A stretch of 64,000 nucleotides of DNA from Diaphorobacter ruginosibacter (GCF_014395975.1 NZ_CP060714.1:2294001-2358000), one strand, 5' to 3'; shown: positions 35,627-44,849, counted from the first letter of the stretch. Made by a program: numbers and translations. The notes: a model not told the origin generated them from the sequence alone.

Positions 35627-36331
35627 TCAGCGCTTGATGGTGGACGCGTCCTGTCCGAAGAGCACTTTCTTGGCTGCTTCGTCGACGGTGGGCGCGACAT
35701 TGACGGTCTTGGCCAGTTCATAGGCGCGCCGTGTGGCCGGCCGGGCGGCAATGCGCTCGAACCATCCCTTGAGGTGCGGAAATTTCGCAAGATCCTGTTG
35801 CTGGCGTTCATGCGGCACGATCCACGGGTAGCTTGCCATGTCGGCAATGGAATAGTCCTTGCCCGTGATGTAGTCCCGGCCATCGGAAAGTTGCTTGTCC
35901 AGCACGCCATAGAGACGGCTGGTTTCCTTGACGTAACGCTCCATGGCGTAAGGAATCTTCTCGGGAGCGTACTGTACGAAGTGGTGGTTCTGGCCGGCCA
36001 TCGGGCCGAGCCCGCCCATCTGCCAGAACAGCCACTGGATGACGTCGTTGCGGCCGCGCAGGTCCTGGGGAATGAACCGCCCGGTCTTGTCCGCCAGATA
36101 CAGCAGGATGGCTCCGGACTCGAACAGGGAGATCGGGGCGCCGCCATCGCCCGGGGACTGGTCAACGATGGCCGGGATACGGTTGTTGGGCGCGATCTTC
36201 AGAAAGTCCGGCGCAAACTGCTCCCCGTTGCTGATGTTGACGGGGTGGATCGTGTACGGCAGCCCGGCCTCTTCGAGGAAGAGGGTGATCTTGTGGCCGT
36301 TCGGCGTGGTCCAGTAGTACAGGTCGATCAT
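35627..36331 (-). CDS. Glutathione S-transferase, Nu class (YfcG/YghU-like)
   Basis: The 234-residue protein begins MIDLYYWTTPNGHKITLFLEE, quoted as motif TPNGHKITLFLEE, followed by the cis-proline region NNRIPAIVDQSPGDGG and LFESGAILLYLADKTGRF, which match the E. coli disulfide-bond oxidoreductase YfcG. Nu-class enzymes bind two glutathione molecules and act mainly as disulfide reductases. I chose ATG 36331; the frame runs to 36379 but adds a non-conserved leader. It is upstream of the dehydratase gene with 18 bp between, so an operon is likely. Confidence 0.9.
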   Translation of the reverse strand: MIDLYYWTTPNGHKITLFLEEAGLPYTIHPVNISNGEQFAPDFLKIAPNNRIPAIVDQSPGDGGAPISLFESGAILLYLADKTGRFIPQDLRGRNDVIQWLFWQMGGLGPMAGQNHHFVQYAPEKIPYAMERYVKETSRLYGVLDKQLSDGRDYITGKDYSIADMASYPWIVPHERQQQDLAKFPHLKGWFERIAARPATRRAYELAKTVNVAPTVDEAAKKVLFGQDASTIKR

Positions 36332-36457
36332 TCTTTCAGGTCTCCAATCGATAGGATGGGGGAGGGCGCAAGGAGGCAACGGCGAACGAGGCGCGGACGC
36401 CTGCCCGCAAAGACAGGCTGCTTGCCCGCCTCATGGCGCCATCTGTGGCAGGTCGGA

Positions 36458-37969
36458 TTACTTCTTCCGCCCGCCCATCAGCCCGCCCAGCACTCCGCGC
36501 AGGATCTCCTTGCCCAGGTTCGTGCCCATGGTGCGGACGGCCGACTTGGCCATGGTCTGCACCAGCCCCTCCTTCTTGCCGCCGCGCGGTCCGGTGCTGC
36601 CGAACAGCACATTGCTGAGTTCGCCCATGATGCCGCTGTCGGCGCCCGCCTGGCCTGCCTGACCCTTGATGACGGAGGCGTTGTCCGCCTGCCCGTCGGC
36701 GCGACCGCGCAGCATCTCGTAGGCGGATTCACGGTCGACGGTGGTGTCGTAGATGCCCGCGACCAGCGAACTGCTCATCAGGGCCTTGCGCTGTTCGGGT
36801 GTGATCGGGCCGATCTGGCTTCCCGGCGGAATCACGTAGACGCGCTCGGTTGGCGTGGGTCGGCCCTTGGGGTCCAGGAAGCTGATGAGCGCCTCGCCAA
36901 CCCCCACCTCGGTGATCGCAGCCTCGATGTCGAGTCCGGGGTTGGGGCGCATGGTCGTGGCCGTGGCCTTGACCGCCTTCTGGTCGCGTGGGGTGAAGGC
37001 ACGCAGCGCGTGCTGTACACGGTTGCCAAGCTGTGCGAGCACGCTGTCGGGAATGTCGAGTGGATTCTGCGTGGCGAAATACACGCCCACGCCCTTGGAG
37101 CGCACCAGCCGCACGACGAGTTCGATGCGCTCGAGCAGCGCCTTGGGTGCCTCGTTGAAAAGCAGGTGGGCTTCATCAAAGAAGAACACCAGCTTGGGCT
37201 TCTCCGGATCGCCGATTTCGGGCAACTGCTCGAACAGCTCGGACAGCATCCACAGCAGGAAGGTGGCATACAGGCGGGGCGAGTTCATGAGCTTGTCGGC
37301 CGCCAGGATGTTGATCACCCCCTTGCCGGACACTGTCTGCATGAAGTCCTGGATGTTGAGCATCGGCTCGCCGAAGAACTTGTCGCCGCCCTGTTGCTCG
37401 ATCTGAAGCAGCCCGCGCTGGATGGCTCCCACACTGGCCGAGCTGATGTTGCCGTACTCGGTCGTGAACTGTTTTGCGTTGTCGCCCACGTAGGTGAGCA
37501 TGGCGCGCAGATCCTTCAGGTCGAGCAGCAGCATGCCGTTGTCGTCGGCGATCTTGAACACCAGGTTGAGCACGCCCATCTGGGTGTCGTTCAGGTCCAG
37601 CATGCGGCCCAGCAGCAGCGGGCCCATGTCCGAGATGGTGGCGCGCACGGGGTGGCCCTGGTCGCCGAAGACGTCCCACAGCGTGGTGGGGCAGGCCAGA
37701 GGTTCCGGAGTAGGCAGCCCGCGCTCCTTGAGCGTGGCCGCCATCTTCTCCCCGATGCTGCCGGTCTGGCTGATGCCGGTGAGGTCGCCCTTCACGTCGG
37801 CCAGGAACACCGGAACGCCGATGCGGGAGAACTCCTCGGCCAGCTTCTGCAGGGTGACGGACTTGCCGGTGCCGGTGGCGCCGGTGATCAGGCCGTGGCG
37901 GTTGGCAAGCCCCGGCAACAATTGGCATTGGACGGAGTCGTGCTGTGCGATGAGTAGAGGTTCAGCCAT
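36458..37969 (-). CDS. HerA-like ATPase, DUF853 family (YjgR-like)
   Basis: The 503-residue protein has a P-loop GATGTGKS at residues 30-37, Walker B in VFFFDEAHLLF, and the HerA-like segment YFATQNPLDIPDSVLAQLGNRVQHALRAF, quoted here in the pieces ATQNPLDIPDSV and GNRVQHALRAF. These are the features of the DUF853/YjgR family. HerA proteins form hexameric DNA-translocating rings with NurA, but no NurA lies next to it and the role of YjgR-type proteins is not known to me. The C-terminal 40 residues are Gly/Lys-rich. It precedes the GST gene by 126 bp on the same strand. Confidence 0.88.
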   Translation of the reverse strand: MAEPLLIAQHDSVQCQLLPGLANRHGLITGATGTGKSVTLQKLAEEFSRIGVPVFLADVKGDLTGISQTGSIGEKMAATLKERGLPTPEPLACPTTLWDVFGDQGHPVRATISDMGPLLLGRMLDLNDTQMGVLNLVFKIADDNGMLLLDLKDLRAMLTYVGDNAKQFTTEYGNISSASVGAIQRGLLQIEQQGGDKFFGEPMLNIQDFMQTVSGKGVINILAADKLMNSPRLYATFLLWMLSELFEQLPEIGDPEKPKLVFFFDEAHLLFNEAPKALLERIELVVRLVRSKGVGVYFATQNPLDIPDSVLAQLGNRVQHALRAFTPRDQKAVKATATTMRPNPGLDIEAAITEVGVGEALISFLDPKGRPTPTERVYVIPPGSQIGPITPEQRKALMSSSLVAGIYDTTVDRESAYEMLRGRADGQADNASVIKGQAGQAGADSGIMGELSNVLFGSTGPRGGKKEGLVQTMAKSAVRTMGTNLGKEILRGVLGGLMGGRKK

Positions 37970-38048
37970 GGCGATGATCGAGAAAGTAGGGATTCGAAGT
38001 CAAAAGTAAAATCACGGGCAGTAGATTATTAAATCAGAAGGACTCCCT

Positions 38049-38768
38049 GTGGCAGGACACAGTAAATGGGCGAACATCCAGCACCGCAAAGGTCGCCAGG
38101 ATGAGAAGCGCGGCAAGATCTGGACTCGCATCATCCGTGAAATCATGGTCGCGGCCCGCCAGGGCGGCGGCGACCCCGATGCGAATCCCCGCCTGCGTCT
38201 GGCTATTGACAAGGCCAAGGCTGCCAATATGCCCGCTGACAACATCAAGCGCAACGTGGACAAGGCAACGGGCAACCTCGAAGGCGTAACGTACGAGGAA
38301 ATTCGCTACGAAGGCTACGGCATCGGCGGCGCGGCCATCATTGTTGACACAATGACCGATAATCACGTGCGAACCGTCGCGGAAGTGCGTCATGCCTTCA
38401 GCAAGTACGGTGGCAACATGGGAACCAACGGCTCTGTGGCGTTCCAGTTCAAGCACGTGGGTCAGCTGATCTTCGCGCCGGGAACGGACGAGGGCAAGGT
38501 CATGGACGTGGCGCTCGAGGCGGGCGCCGAGGACGTGATCGCCGACGAGGAGGGCGCGATCGAGGTGCTGACGGCACCGGGTGATTTCGAAGCCGTGAAG
38601 AAAGCGCTCGACGCCGCCGGACTGAAGGCCGAACTGGCCGACGTGACCATGCGCCCCGATGTGTCGATCGCACTCGAAGGCGACGACGCTGCACGCATGC
38701 AGAAACTGCTGGATGTCCTGGAAGATCTGGACGATGTACAAGAGGTCTATCACAACGCCGAGTTGTGA
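38049..38768 (+). CDS. YebC/PmpR-family regulator (translation or transcription)
   Basis: The 239-residue protein starts at GTG 38049 with MAGHSKWANIQHRKG, the invariant YebC N-terminus, and contains DNIKRNVDKATG and LMDVLEDLDDVQEVYHNAEL-type ending, seen here as LEDLDDVQEVYHN. The start is supported by AAGGA about 7 bases upstream. YebC proteins have been described as DNA-binding regulators and more recently as ribosome factors that relieve pausing at proline stretches. The stop overlaps a possible GTG of purD by one codon position, so coupling is possible. Confidence 0.95.
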   Translation: MAGHSKWANIQHRKGRQDEKRGKIWTRIIREIMVAARQGGGDPDANPRLRLAIDKAKAANMPADNIKRNVDKATGNLEGVTYEEIRYEGYGIGGAAIIVDTMTDNHVRTVAEVRHAFSKYGGNMGTNGSVAFQFKHVGQLIFAPGTDEGKVMDVALEAGAEDVIADEEGAIEVLTAPGDFEAVKKALDAAGLKAELADVTMRPDVSIALEGDDAARMQKLLDVLEDLDDVQEVYHNAEL

Positions 38769-38785
38769 GAGGCAATGACAAGAAA

Positions 38786-40072
38786 ATGAAAGTCCTCGTG
38801 ATTGGTGGCGGCGGCCGAGAACACGCAATGGCCTGGAAGCTCAACGGCTCACCCAAGGTCTCCAAGGTCTACGTGGCCCCGGGCAACGGTGGTACGGCCT
38901 TGCACCCCGACTTCGTCAACGTGCCGATCAGCAACCCCGCTGAGCTGCGCGCATGGGCGCAGAACGAGAAGATCAACCTGACCGTGGTCGGCCCCGAGGC
39001 ACCGCTGGCTGCCGGCGTGGTGGATGAATTCCGCGCCCATGGCATGCGCATCTTCGGTCCGACGCGGGCGGCTGCCCAGCTCGAGAGCTCCAAGGCGTTC
39101 TCCAAGGATTTCATGAAGCGCCATGGCATCCCCACGGCGGCGTACGACACATTCACCGATCCGATGGCGGCGCATGCCTTCATCGACAAGCTCGGCGCGC
39201 CGATCGTGGTGAAGGCCGATGGCCTCGCCGCCGGCAAGGGCGTGGTGGTCGCCACGACCGTGCAGGAGGCCCATGACGCGGTCGACTTCATGCTGGTCGA
39301 CAACAAGTACGGCGTCTCCCACAACGAGGGCGGTGCACGTGTCGTGATCGAGGAATTCCTCGATGGCGAGGAGGCCTCGTTCATCGTGGTGAGCGACGGC
39401 AAGAACGTGGTCGCGCTGGCCACCAGCCAGGATCACAAGCGCCTGAAGGATGGCGACCAGGGGCCGAACACGGGTGGCATGGGGGCCTATTCGCCCGCAC
39501 CCGTGGTCACGGCCGACGTGCATGCGCGTGCCATGCGCGAGATCATCCTTCCGACCGTGCGCGGCATGGAAAAGGACGGTATCCCGTATACGGGCTTCCT
39601 GTATGCGGGGCTGATGATCGACTCCAAGGGGCATCCCAAGACGCTGGAATTCAACTGCCGCATGGGCGACCCCGAAACCCAGCCCATCATGATGCGCCTG
39701 AAGAGCGATCTGGTGGACTTGCTGGCTGCGGCCGTCGATGGCAAGCTCGACCAGGTCGAACTGCAATGGGACCGCCGTACTGCGCTGGGCGTGGTGATGG
39801 CTGCGCACGGCTATCCCGAGTCTCCTCGCAAGGGCGATGCGATCACCGGCCTGCCGCAGGAAGTGGAAGACGCCATGGTGTTCCACGCCGGAACCGAGCT
39901 GGTCGATGGCGTGCTGCGTACCAGCGGCGGACGTGTGCTGTGCGTTACGGCATTGGCTGACAACGTGAAGCAAGCCCAGCAGCGAGCCTATGACGTGGCC
40001 CGAGGCATTTATTTCGACGGCGCGCAGTACCGCCGGGATATCGGTCATCGCGCCGTGAAGCACCCCGCCTGA
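38786..40072 (+). CDS. purD: Phosphoribosylamine--glycine ligase
   Basis: The 428-residue ATP-grasp enzyme makes glycinamide ribonucleotide in purine synthesis. It begins MKVLVIGGGGREHAMAW and holds the ATP-grasp motifs VVKADGLAAGKGVVVATT and EEFLDGEEASFIVVSDG, and the metal site LEFNCRMGDPE. ATG 38786 is chosen over the in-frame GTG 38765, which would overlap the yebC stop. Its stop codon shares one base with the hemF ATG (TGATG), so the two are translationally coupled. Confidence 0.97.
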   Translation: MKVLVIGGGGREHAMAWKLNGSPKVSKVYVAPGNGGTALHPDFVNVPISNPAELRAWAQNEKINLTVVGPEAPLAAGVVDEFRAHGMRIFGPTRAAAQLESSKAFSKDFMKRHGIPTAAYDTFTDPMAAHAFIDKLGAPIVVKADGLAAGKGVVVATTVQEAHDAVDFMLVDNKYGVSHNEGGARVVIEEFLDGEEASFIVVSDGKNVVALATSQDHKRLKDGDQGPNTGGMGAYSPAPVVTADVHARAMREIILPTVRGMEKDGIPYTGFLYAGLMIDSKGHPKTLEFNCRMGDPETQPIMMRLKSDLVDLLAAAVDGKLDQVELQWDRRTALGVVMAAHGYPESPRKGDAITGLPQEVEDAMVFHAGTELVDGVLRTSGGRVLCVTALADNVKQAQQRAYDVARGIYFDGAQYRRDIGHRAVKHPA

Positions 40073-41028
40073 TGCAGCCATCTTCAGCACCGAGTCCGGA
40101 TGCCCCTGTGCACCGGGTGCGCGAGTACCTCCTTGGCCTGCAGGCCCGCATCACGGCGGCACTCGAGGCCATCGAGGGGCCGACGGATCAGGGTGGAGCC
40201 CGTTTTCTCTCCGACGCCTGGCATAAGGGCAGCGAGGAGCGCCTGCAGGGCGACGGCATCACCCGGATCATGGAAAACGGTCGCGTGTTCGAGCGCGCCG
40301 GCTGCGGTTTCTCGCATGTGAAGGGGCCGCAACTGCCACCTTCCGCCACGCAGCACCGACCCGAACTGGCCGGTGCGCCGTTCGAGGCCATGGGTGTGTC
40401 CCTGGTGTTTCATCCGCGCAACCCCTATATGCCGACGGTGCACATGAACGTCCGCATGATTGCGGCGGCCAGGCCCGACGGCGAGCCGGTCTGCTGGTTT
40501 GGCGGCGGCATGGATCTCACGCCGTACTATGGCTTCGATGACGACGCTGTGCACTTTCACACCGTGTGCCGCGACGCGCTGCAGCCCTTCGGTGAAGATC
40601 TCTATCCGCGCTTCAAGCAGTGGTGCGACGAGTACTTCTGCAACAAGCATCGCGGCGAGCAGCGTGGCGTGGGCGGCATCTTCTTCGACGACTTCTCGGA
40701 GCTCGGCCTGGAGCGGAGTTTTGCCATGCTGCAAAGCGTGGGCGATGCGTTCCTCGAGGCCTACCTGCCCATCGTGGAACGCCGCGTGGACATGCCTTAC
40801 GGCGAGCGCGAGCGTGACTTCCAGCTCTATCGCCGGGGGCGCTATGTCGAATTCAACCTCGTATGGGATCGCGGGACGCACTTTGGCCTGCAATCCGGCG
40901 GGCGTACGGAGTCGATTCTCCTGTCCATGCCACCTCTCGTGAGCTGGTCGTATCAGCGGCAGGCCGAGCCGGGCTCTCCCGAGGCCCAGCTGACAGAGTA
41001 CTTCCTGCAGCGGCGGGAATGGCTCTGA
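40072..41028 (+). CDS. hemF: Oxygen-dependent coproporphyrinogen-III oxidase
   Basis: The 318-residue enzyme converts coproporphyrinogen III to protoporphyrinogen IX in heme synthesis using oxygen. Conserved sites seen are ERAGCGFSHVKG, the segment NPYMPTVHMNVR, WFGGGMDLTPYYGF with the catalytic region, GVGGIFFDDF, and YVEFNLVWDRGT. Normal length is about 300, so the protein is complete. It overlaps purD by one base. In related bacteria nadD usually comes next; here rsfS follows after 228 bp instead. Confidence 0.96.
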   Translation: MQPSSAPSPDAPVHRVREYLLGLQARITAALEAIEGPTDQGGARFLSDAWHKGSEERLQGDGITRIMENGRVFERAGCGFSHVKGPQLPPSATQHRPELAGAPFEAMGVSLVFHPRNPYMPTVHMNVRMIAAARPDGEPVCWFGGGMDLTPYYGFDDDAVHFHTVCRDALQPFGEDLYPRFKQWCDEYFCNKHRGEQRGVGGIFFDDFSELGLERSFAMLQSVGDAFLEAYLPIVERRVDMPYGERERDFQLYRRGRYVEFNLVWDRGTHFGLQSGGRTESILLSMPPLVSWSYQRQAEPGSPEAQLTEYFLQRREWL

Positions 41029-41054
41029 GAGCGTCAACACGCTACGAAGCACGA

Positions 41055-41090
41055 AAAACGCCCAAAACGCCCAAAACGCCCAAAACGCCG
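41055..41090. repeat. Four tandem copies of a 9-bp unit
   Basis: AAAACGCCC repeats three times exactly, followed by AAAACGCCG (41055-41090), 27 bases after the hemF stop. It is a short tandem array in the gap before rsfS. Slipped-strand copy-number change is plausible; the position would affect only the intergenic spacer. Confidence 0.95.
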
Positions 41091-41256
41091 TTTGTCTATA
41101 ATTTTCAACTCTTTGCAGTGCTGAATCACATCGCACGCAATCTCCAATACCTCATATCCAGAGATCATCGATCACGCCCGGGTTGCAGTCCTGTTGCCCT
41201 TTGCCGCGCGGGCGCGCTATATTGATCTCCTCATTCCATTCGATTGAACCAACCTG

Positions 41257-42009
41257 ATGACCACTTCCACCAAATCGGAATCTGCCGCCAAGAAAGACGT
41301 TACCAAGCTCCAGCGCGCCATTGTTGATGGCCTGGAGGACGTCAAGGCCGTCGATATTCAGGTCTTCAACACCGAGCAACTCTCGCCGCTGTTCGAGCGC
41401 GTGATTGTCGCCACCGGCAACTCCAACCGGCAGACCAAGGCGCTGGCGGCCAGCGTGCGCGACGCCGTCAAGGAAGCCGGTTTCTCCAAGCCTCGCGTCG
41501 AGGGCGAGGACAACGGCGAGTGGATCATCGTCGACTGCGGCCAGGCCGTGGCACACATCATGCAGCCGGCCATCCGCCAGTACTACCGCCTGGAAGAGAT
41601 CTGGGGCGAAACTCCCGTGCGCATGAAGATCGGTGCGGCCAAGCCGCGCCGCGTGACGGCATCGGAAGATGCATCCGACGAGGGCAAGAAGAAGCCCGCA
41701 GCAAAGAAGGCCCCGGCACGCAAGACCACTGCAGCGCCAAAGCCTGCTGCCAAGTCGACGGGCAAGTCGGCAGCGGCCAAGCCAGCAGTTGCCAAGAAGG
41801 CTGCGGCTCCAAAGAAGACCGCTTCCTCGGCATCCGCGGCCAAGCCCGCTGCCCGCAAGCCGGTCGCCAAGAAAGCGGCAGCAAAGGCAGCGCCCCTGAA
41901 GACCATCGTGGTGAACAAGCCAAGCGCCAACAAGAAGGCTTCTCCCGCAGCCAAGCCTGCCGCTGCCAAGAAGGCTCCTGCACGCAAGGCACCCGCGCGC
42001 AAGGCCTGA
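41257..42009 (+). CDS. rsfS: Ribosomal silencing factor RsfS with Lys/Ala/Pro-rich C-terminal tail
   Basis: Residues 14-122 are the Iojap/RsfS domain (LQRAIVDGLEDVKAVDIQVFN, and GEWIIVDCGQAVAHIM), which binds ribosomal protein L14 and blocks subunit joining in slow growth. Residues 130-250 are an added tail made of Ala, Lys and Pro repeats (AAKKAPARK type) that resembles histone H1 tails or nucleoid proteins. Usual RsfS is about 110-130 residues. The tail is encoded in frame with no break and ends at TGA 42009. I expect a basic disordered tail that may strengthen RNA binding; that is inference. rlmH follows 77 bp downstream past a hairpin. Confidence 0.93.
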   Translation: MTTSTKSESAAKKDVTKLQRAIVDGLEDVKAVDIQVFNTEQLSPLFERVIVATGNSNRQTKALAASVRDAVKEAGFSKPRVEGEDNGEWIIVDCGQAVAHIMQPAIRQYYRLEEIWGETPVRMKIGAAKPRRVTASEDASDEGKKKPAAKKAPARKTTAAPKPAAKSTGKSAAAKPAVAKKAAAPKKTASSASAAKPAARKPVAKKAAAKAAPLKTIVVNKPSANKKASPAAKPAAAKKAPARKAPARKA

Positions 42010-42030
42010 TTTCGCGGCTGCGTGACCTGA

Positions 42031-42070
42031 GGAGGTTCTGCCGTGCAAGCGGCAGGCCTCCTTTGTTTTT
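42031..42070 (+). terminator. Hairpin between rsfS and rlmH
   Basis: CTGCCG (42038-42043) pairs with CGGCAG (42050-42055), flanked by GGAGG/CCTCC with a small bulge, and followed by a T-rich tail ending in five T residues. It would act as an attenuator before rlmH. Confidence 0.6.
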
Positions 42071-42086
42071 GGAAGGCTGAAAGACC

Positions 42087-42554
42087 ATGAAGATTCTGAT
42101 TGTCGCCGTGGGCCAGCGTGTGCCCGATTGGGCGCAGACGGCCTATGACGACTACGCCAAGCGCTTCCCACATGAAATCAAGGTGGAGCTCAAGGCCGTC
42201 AAGACAGAGCCGCGGGGCTCCAAGTCGCTGGAGACCCTGTACGCGGCCGAGCGCGAGCGCATCGAGGCTGCCATCCCGCGCGGCACGCGTATCGTTGTGC
42301 TGGACGAACGCGGGACCAACCTCACCACCAAGGCTCTGGCGCAGCGCCTGAAGGATTGGCAGCTGAGCGGTGACGACGTGGCGCTGGTGATCGGCGGGCC
42401 GGACGGGCTGGATCCGGCCTTCAGGCAGGCGGCCCATGAAAGGATCCGGCTTTCCGATCTGACGCTGCCCCACGCCATGGTGCGCGTGCTGCTCATCGAG
42501 CAGTTGTACCGTGCCTGGTCGGTCAACGCCGGCCATCCGTATCATCGAGAATGA
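42087..42554 (+). CDS. rlmH: 23S rRNA (pseudouridine1915-N3)-methyltransferase
   Basis: The 155-residue SPOUT methyltransferase methylates pseudouridine 1915 in helix 69 of 23S rRNA on assembled ribosomes. It carries VVLDERGTNLTTKALAQRL, the S-adenosylmethionine knot segment VIGGPDGLDPAFRQAA, and the invariant C-terminus EQLYRAWSVNAGHPYHRE. Length is exactly typical. It sits in the usual rsfS-rlmH-maf order. Confidence 0.97.
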   Translation: MKILIVAVGQRVPDWAQTAYDDYAKRFPHEIKVELKAVKTEPRGSKSLETLYAAERERIEAAIPRGTRIVVLDERGTNLTTKALAQRLKDWQLSGDDVALVIGGPDGLDPAFRQAAHERIRLSDLTLPHAMVRVLLIEQLYRAWSVNAGHPYHRE

Positions 42555-42614
42555 GCGCCCTCATAGCGACACGCGTCCGCTCATTGTCATCCGCCCATAT
42601 CCAGGCCACAGCCC

Positions 42615-43232
42615 ATGCCCGACTTCATCTACCTTGCCTCGCAAAGTCCTCGCCGCCGCCAGTTGTTGGAGCAGTTGGGGGTGCGGCATTCGCTGCTCCT
42701 GCCCAATGAGGGTGACGACCAGCAGGAGGACGCCGAGGCCATCGAGGAGGTGCTTCCGGGCGAGTTGCCGGTGGACTACGTGGAGCGGGTGACGGGGCTG
42801 AAGCTGGATGCCGCCGTTGCGCGCCTGGCGCGGCGAGGGCTTGCCGAGGCCCCGATTCTCTGTTCGGACACCACGGTGGCATTGGGACGCGCGATCTATG
42901 GAAAGCCTGTCGATGCCCGGGACGCGAAGCGCATGTTGTCCGAGCTGTCGGGCCATGAGCACCGTGTGCTGACAGCAGTGGCATTGCAGGTGGGCAACAA
43001 GCGCGTTGCAGCGCTCTCCGAGTCGCGGGTGCGGTTCGCGGCCATGACCGAGGCACAGATCGACGCCTATGTCGCCAGCGGCGAGCCCATGGGCAAGGCC
43101 GGCGCCTATGGAATCCAGGGACCGGTGGCGCAGTATGTCTCCAACCTGAATGGAAGCTACACCGGCATCATGGGCCTACCTCTCTACGAGACCGCGCAGC
43201 TGTTGCGAGCGGCAGGGGTGTTGCCGGTCTGA
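42615..43232 (+). CDS. maf: Maf-type nucleoside triphosphate pyrophosphatase
   Basis: The 205-residue protein begins with the Maf motif YLASQSPRRRQLLEQLGV, and has CSDTTVALG and GKAGAYGIQGPVAQYV. These belong to the YhdE-like group that hydrolyses dTTP, UTP and modified pyrimidine nucleotides and was linked to septum control. It lies 60 bp after rlmH and 83 bp before rng, as in related genomes. Confidence 0.95.
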   Translation: MPDFIYLASQSPRRRQLLEQLGVRHSLLLPNEGDDQQEDAEAIEEVLPGELPVDYVERVTGLKLDAAVARLARRGLAEAPILCSDTTVALGRAIYGKPVDARDAKRMLSELSGHEHRVLTAVALQVGNKRVAALSESRVRFAAMTEAQIDAYVASGEPMGKAGAYGIQGPVAQYVSNLNGSYTGIMGLPLYETAQLLRAAGVLPV

Positions 43233-43315
43233 TTTCTGCAGCCTGCAACGAAAGGCCGAACGCCACCACGGCAGCGGGAATCAGGCATCATGCAGGCTTC
43301 ATTCTGCGAAGCCCA

Positions 43316-44806
43316 ATGCAACAAGATATTCTCATCAACTGGTCCCCACAGGAAACCCGCGTGGCGGTGGTGGAGCACGGTGCGGTTCAGGAACTGCACG
43401 TCGAACGAACGCTGGAGCGCGGACTCGTCGGCAACATCTACCTAGGCAAGGTCTCGCGCGTCCTGCCGGGCATGCAGTCAGCGTTCATCGACATCGGGCT
43501 GGAACGCGCGGCGTTCCTGCATGTGGCCGACGTCTGGCAACGCAACGAGGGCGGAGAGCCGCCCATGGCGATGCGAAACAAGGCCGAGCCGCTGGTGCCG
43601 ATCGAAAAGCAGGTATTCGAGGGTCAGGCGCTGATGGTGCAGGTGATCAAGGATCCCATTGGCACCAAGGGGGCGCGTCTTTCCACCCAGATCAGCATCG
43701 CTGGGCGCCTGCTCGTGTTCCTGCCGCAGGACGATCACGTCGGCGTCTCCCAGAAGATTCCGCTCAATGAACGTGAGGCACTGCGCACACGCCTGCAGAC
43801 GCTGGTGGGCGACAAGTCCACGGGCGGGGGCGGGGGCTTCATCCTGCGCACGAATGGCGAAGATGCAAGCGATGAGGAATTGAGCGAGGACATCGCCTAC
43901 CTGCGCAAGACCTGGGCGGGCATCCGCGAGGCTGCGTTGCGGCAGCCTCCCAAGTCGCTGCTCTACCAGGATCTGAACCTGCTGCAGCGTGTGCTGCGTG
44001 ATCTGGTGAGCGAACACACGCAGTCGATCCGCATCGACTCGAAGGAGCAGTTTGCGGTGATGCAGACCTTCGGCAAGGAGTTCATGCCGGCGGCCGCAGC
44101 CAAGTTGCAGCTCTACAAGATGGAGCGGCCGATCTTCGACCTGTACTCGATTGACGAAGATGTCGCGCGGGCACTCGGCAAGCGCGTGGACCTGAAGTCA
44201 GGGGGCTACCTGATCGTCGATCAGACCGAGGCGCTCACCACCATCGATGTCAACACCGGAGGCTACGTCGGGGCCCGCAACTTCGACGACACCATCTTCA
44301 AGACCAATCTCGAGGCCGCCGGGGCGATCGCACGCCAGCTTCGGCTGCGCAACCTGGGCGGTATCGTGATTGTGGACTTCATTGACATGGTGCGCGAAGA
44401 CCATCAGAGCGCAGTGCTCAGCGAGTTCCGCAAGCAACTGGCGCGCGACCGCGTCAAGACCATGGTGGGCGGATTCTCGCAATTGGGGCTCGTGGAGATG
44501 ACACGCAAGCGCACGCGCGAATCGCTGGCACACATGCTTTGCGAACCTTGTCCGACATGCATGGGCGTGGGGCAGGTGAAAACCTCGCGCACGGTCTGCT
44601 ACGAGATTCTGCGCGAGGTGTTGCGGGAGGCACGGCAGTTCAATCCGCGCGAGTTCAAGGTCATTGCCTCCCCCAAGGTCGTGGAACTGTTCCTTGATGA
44701 GGAAAGCCAGCATCTGGCTGGATTGTCCGACTTCATAGGCAAGCCCATATCGCTTCACGCCGAGTCCGACATGGGGCAGGAACAATACGATATCGTTCTT
44801 ATTTGA
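43316..44806 (+). CDS. rng: Ribonuclease G
   Basis: The 496-residue endonuclease processes 16S rRNA 5' ends and degrades mRNA. It begins with the RNase E/G N-terminus LINWSPQETRVAVVEHGAVQE, has an S1 domain (LVGNIYLGKVSRVLPGMQSAF; quoted as GNIYLGKVSRVLPGM), then the catalytic region TIDVNTGGYVGARNFDDTIF followed by LRNLGGIVIVDFIDM. The zinc-link cysteines appear in CEPCPTCMGVG. There is no long C-terminal scaffold, so it is RNase G and not RNase E. It ends the purD-rng string and is followed by a clear terminator. Confidence 0.95.
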   Translation: MQQDILINWSPQETRVAVVEHGAVQELHVERTLERGLVGNIYLGKVSRVLPGMQSAFIDIGLERAAFLHVADVWQRNEGGEPPMAMRNKAEPLVPIEKQVFEGQALMVQVIKDPIGTKGARLSTQISIAGRLLVFLPQDDHVGVSQKIPLNEREALRTRLQTLVGDKSTGGGGGFILRTNGEDASDEELSEDIAYLRKTWAGIREAALRQPPKSLLYQDLNLLQRVLRDLVSEHTQSIRIDSKEQFAVMQTFGKEFMPAAAAKLQLYKMERPIFDLYSIDEDVARALGKRVDLKSGGYLIVDQTEALTTIDVNTGGYVGARNFDDTIFKTNLEAAGAIARQLRLRNLGGIVIVDFIDMVREDHQSAVLSEFRKQLARDRVKTMVGGFSQLGLVEMTRKRTRESLAHMLCEPCPTCMGVGQVKTSRTVCYEILREVLREARQFNPREFKVIASPKVVELFLDEESQHLAGLSDFIGKPISLHAESDMGQEQYDIVLI

Positions 44807-44849
44807 ATAGCAGGCTGATTGAGCGGCACACCGCACCTCTGAAAAGAAT

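Noticed and set aside
41091..41256. Possible remnant of nadD in the hemF-rsfS gap
   Set aside because: I translated the gap by eye and saw no nucleotidyltransferase motif such as GxFxPxHxGH.
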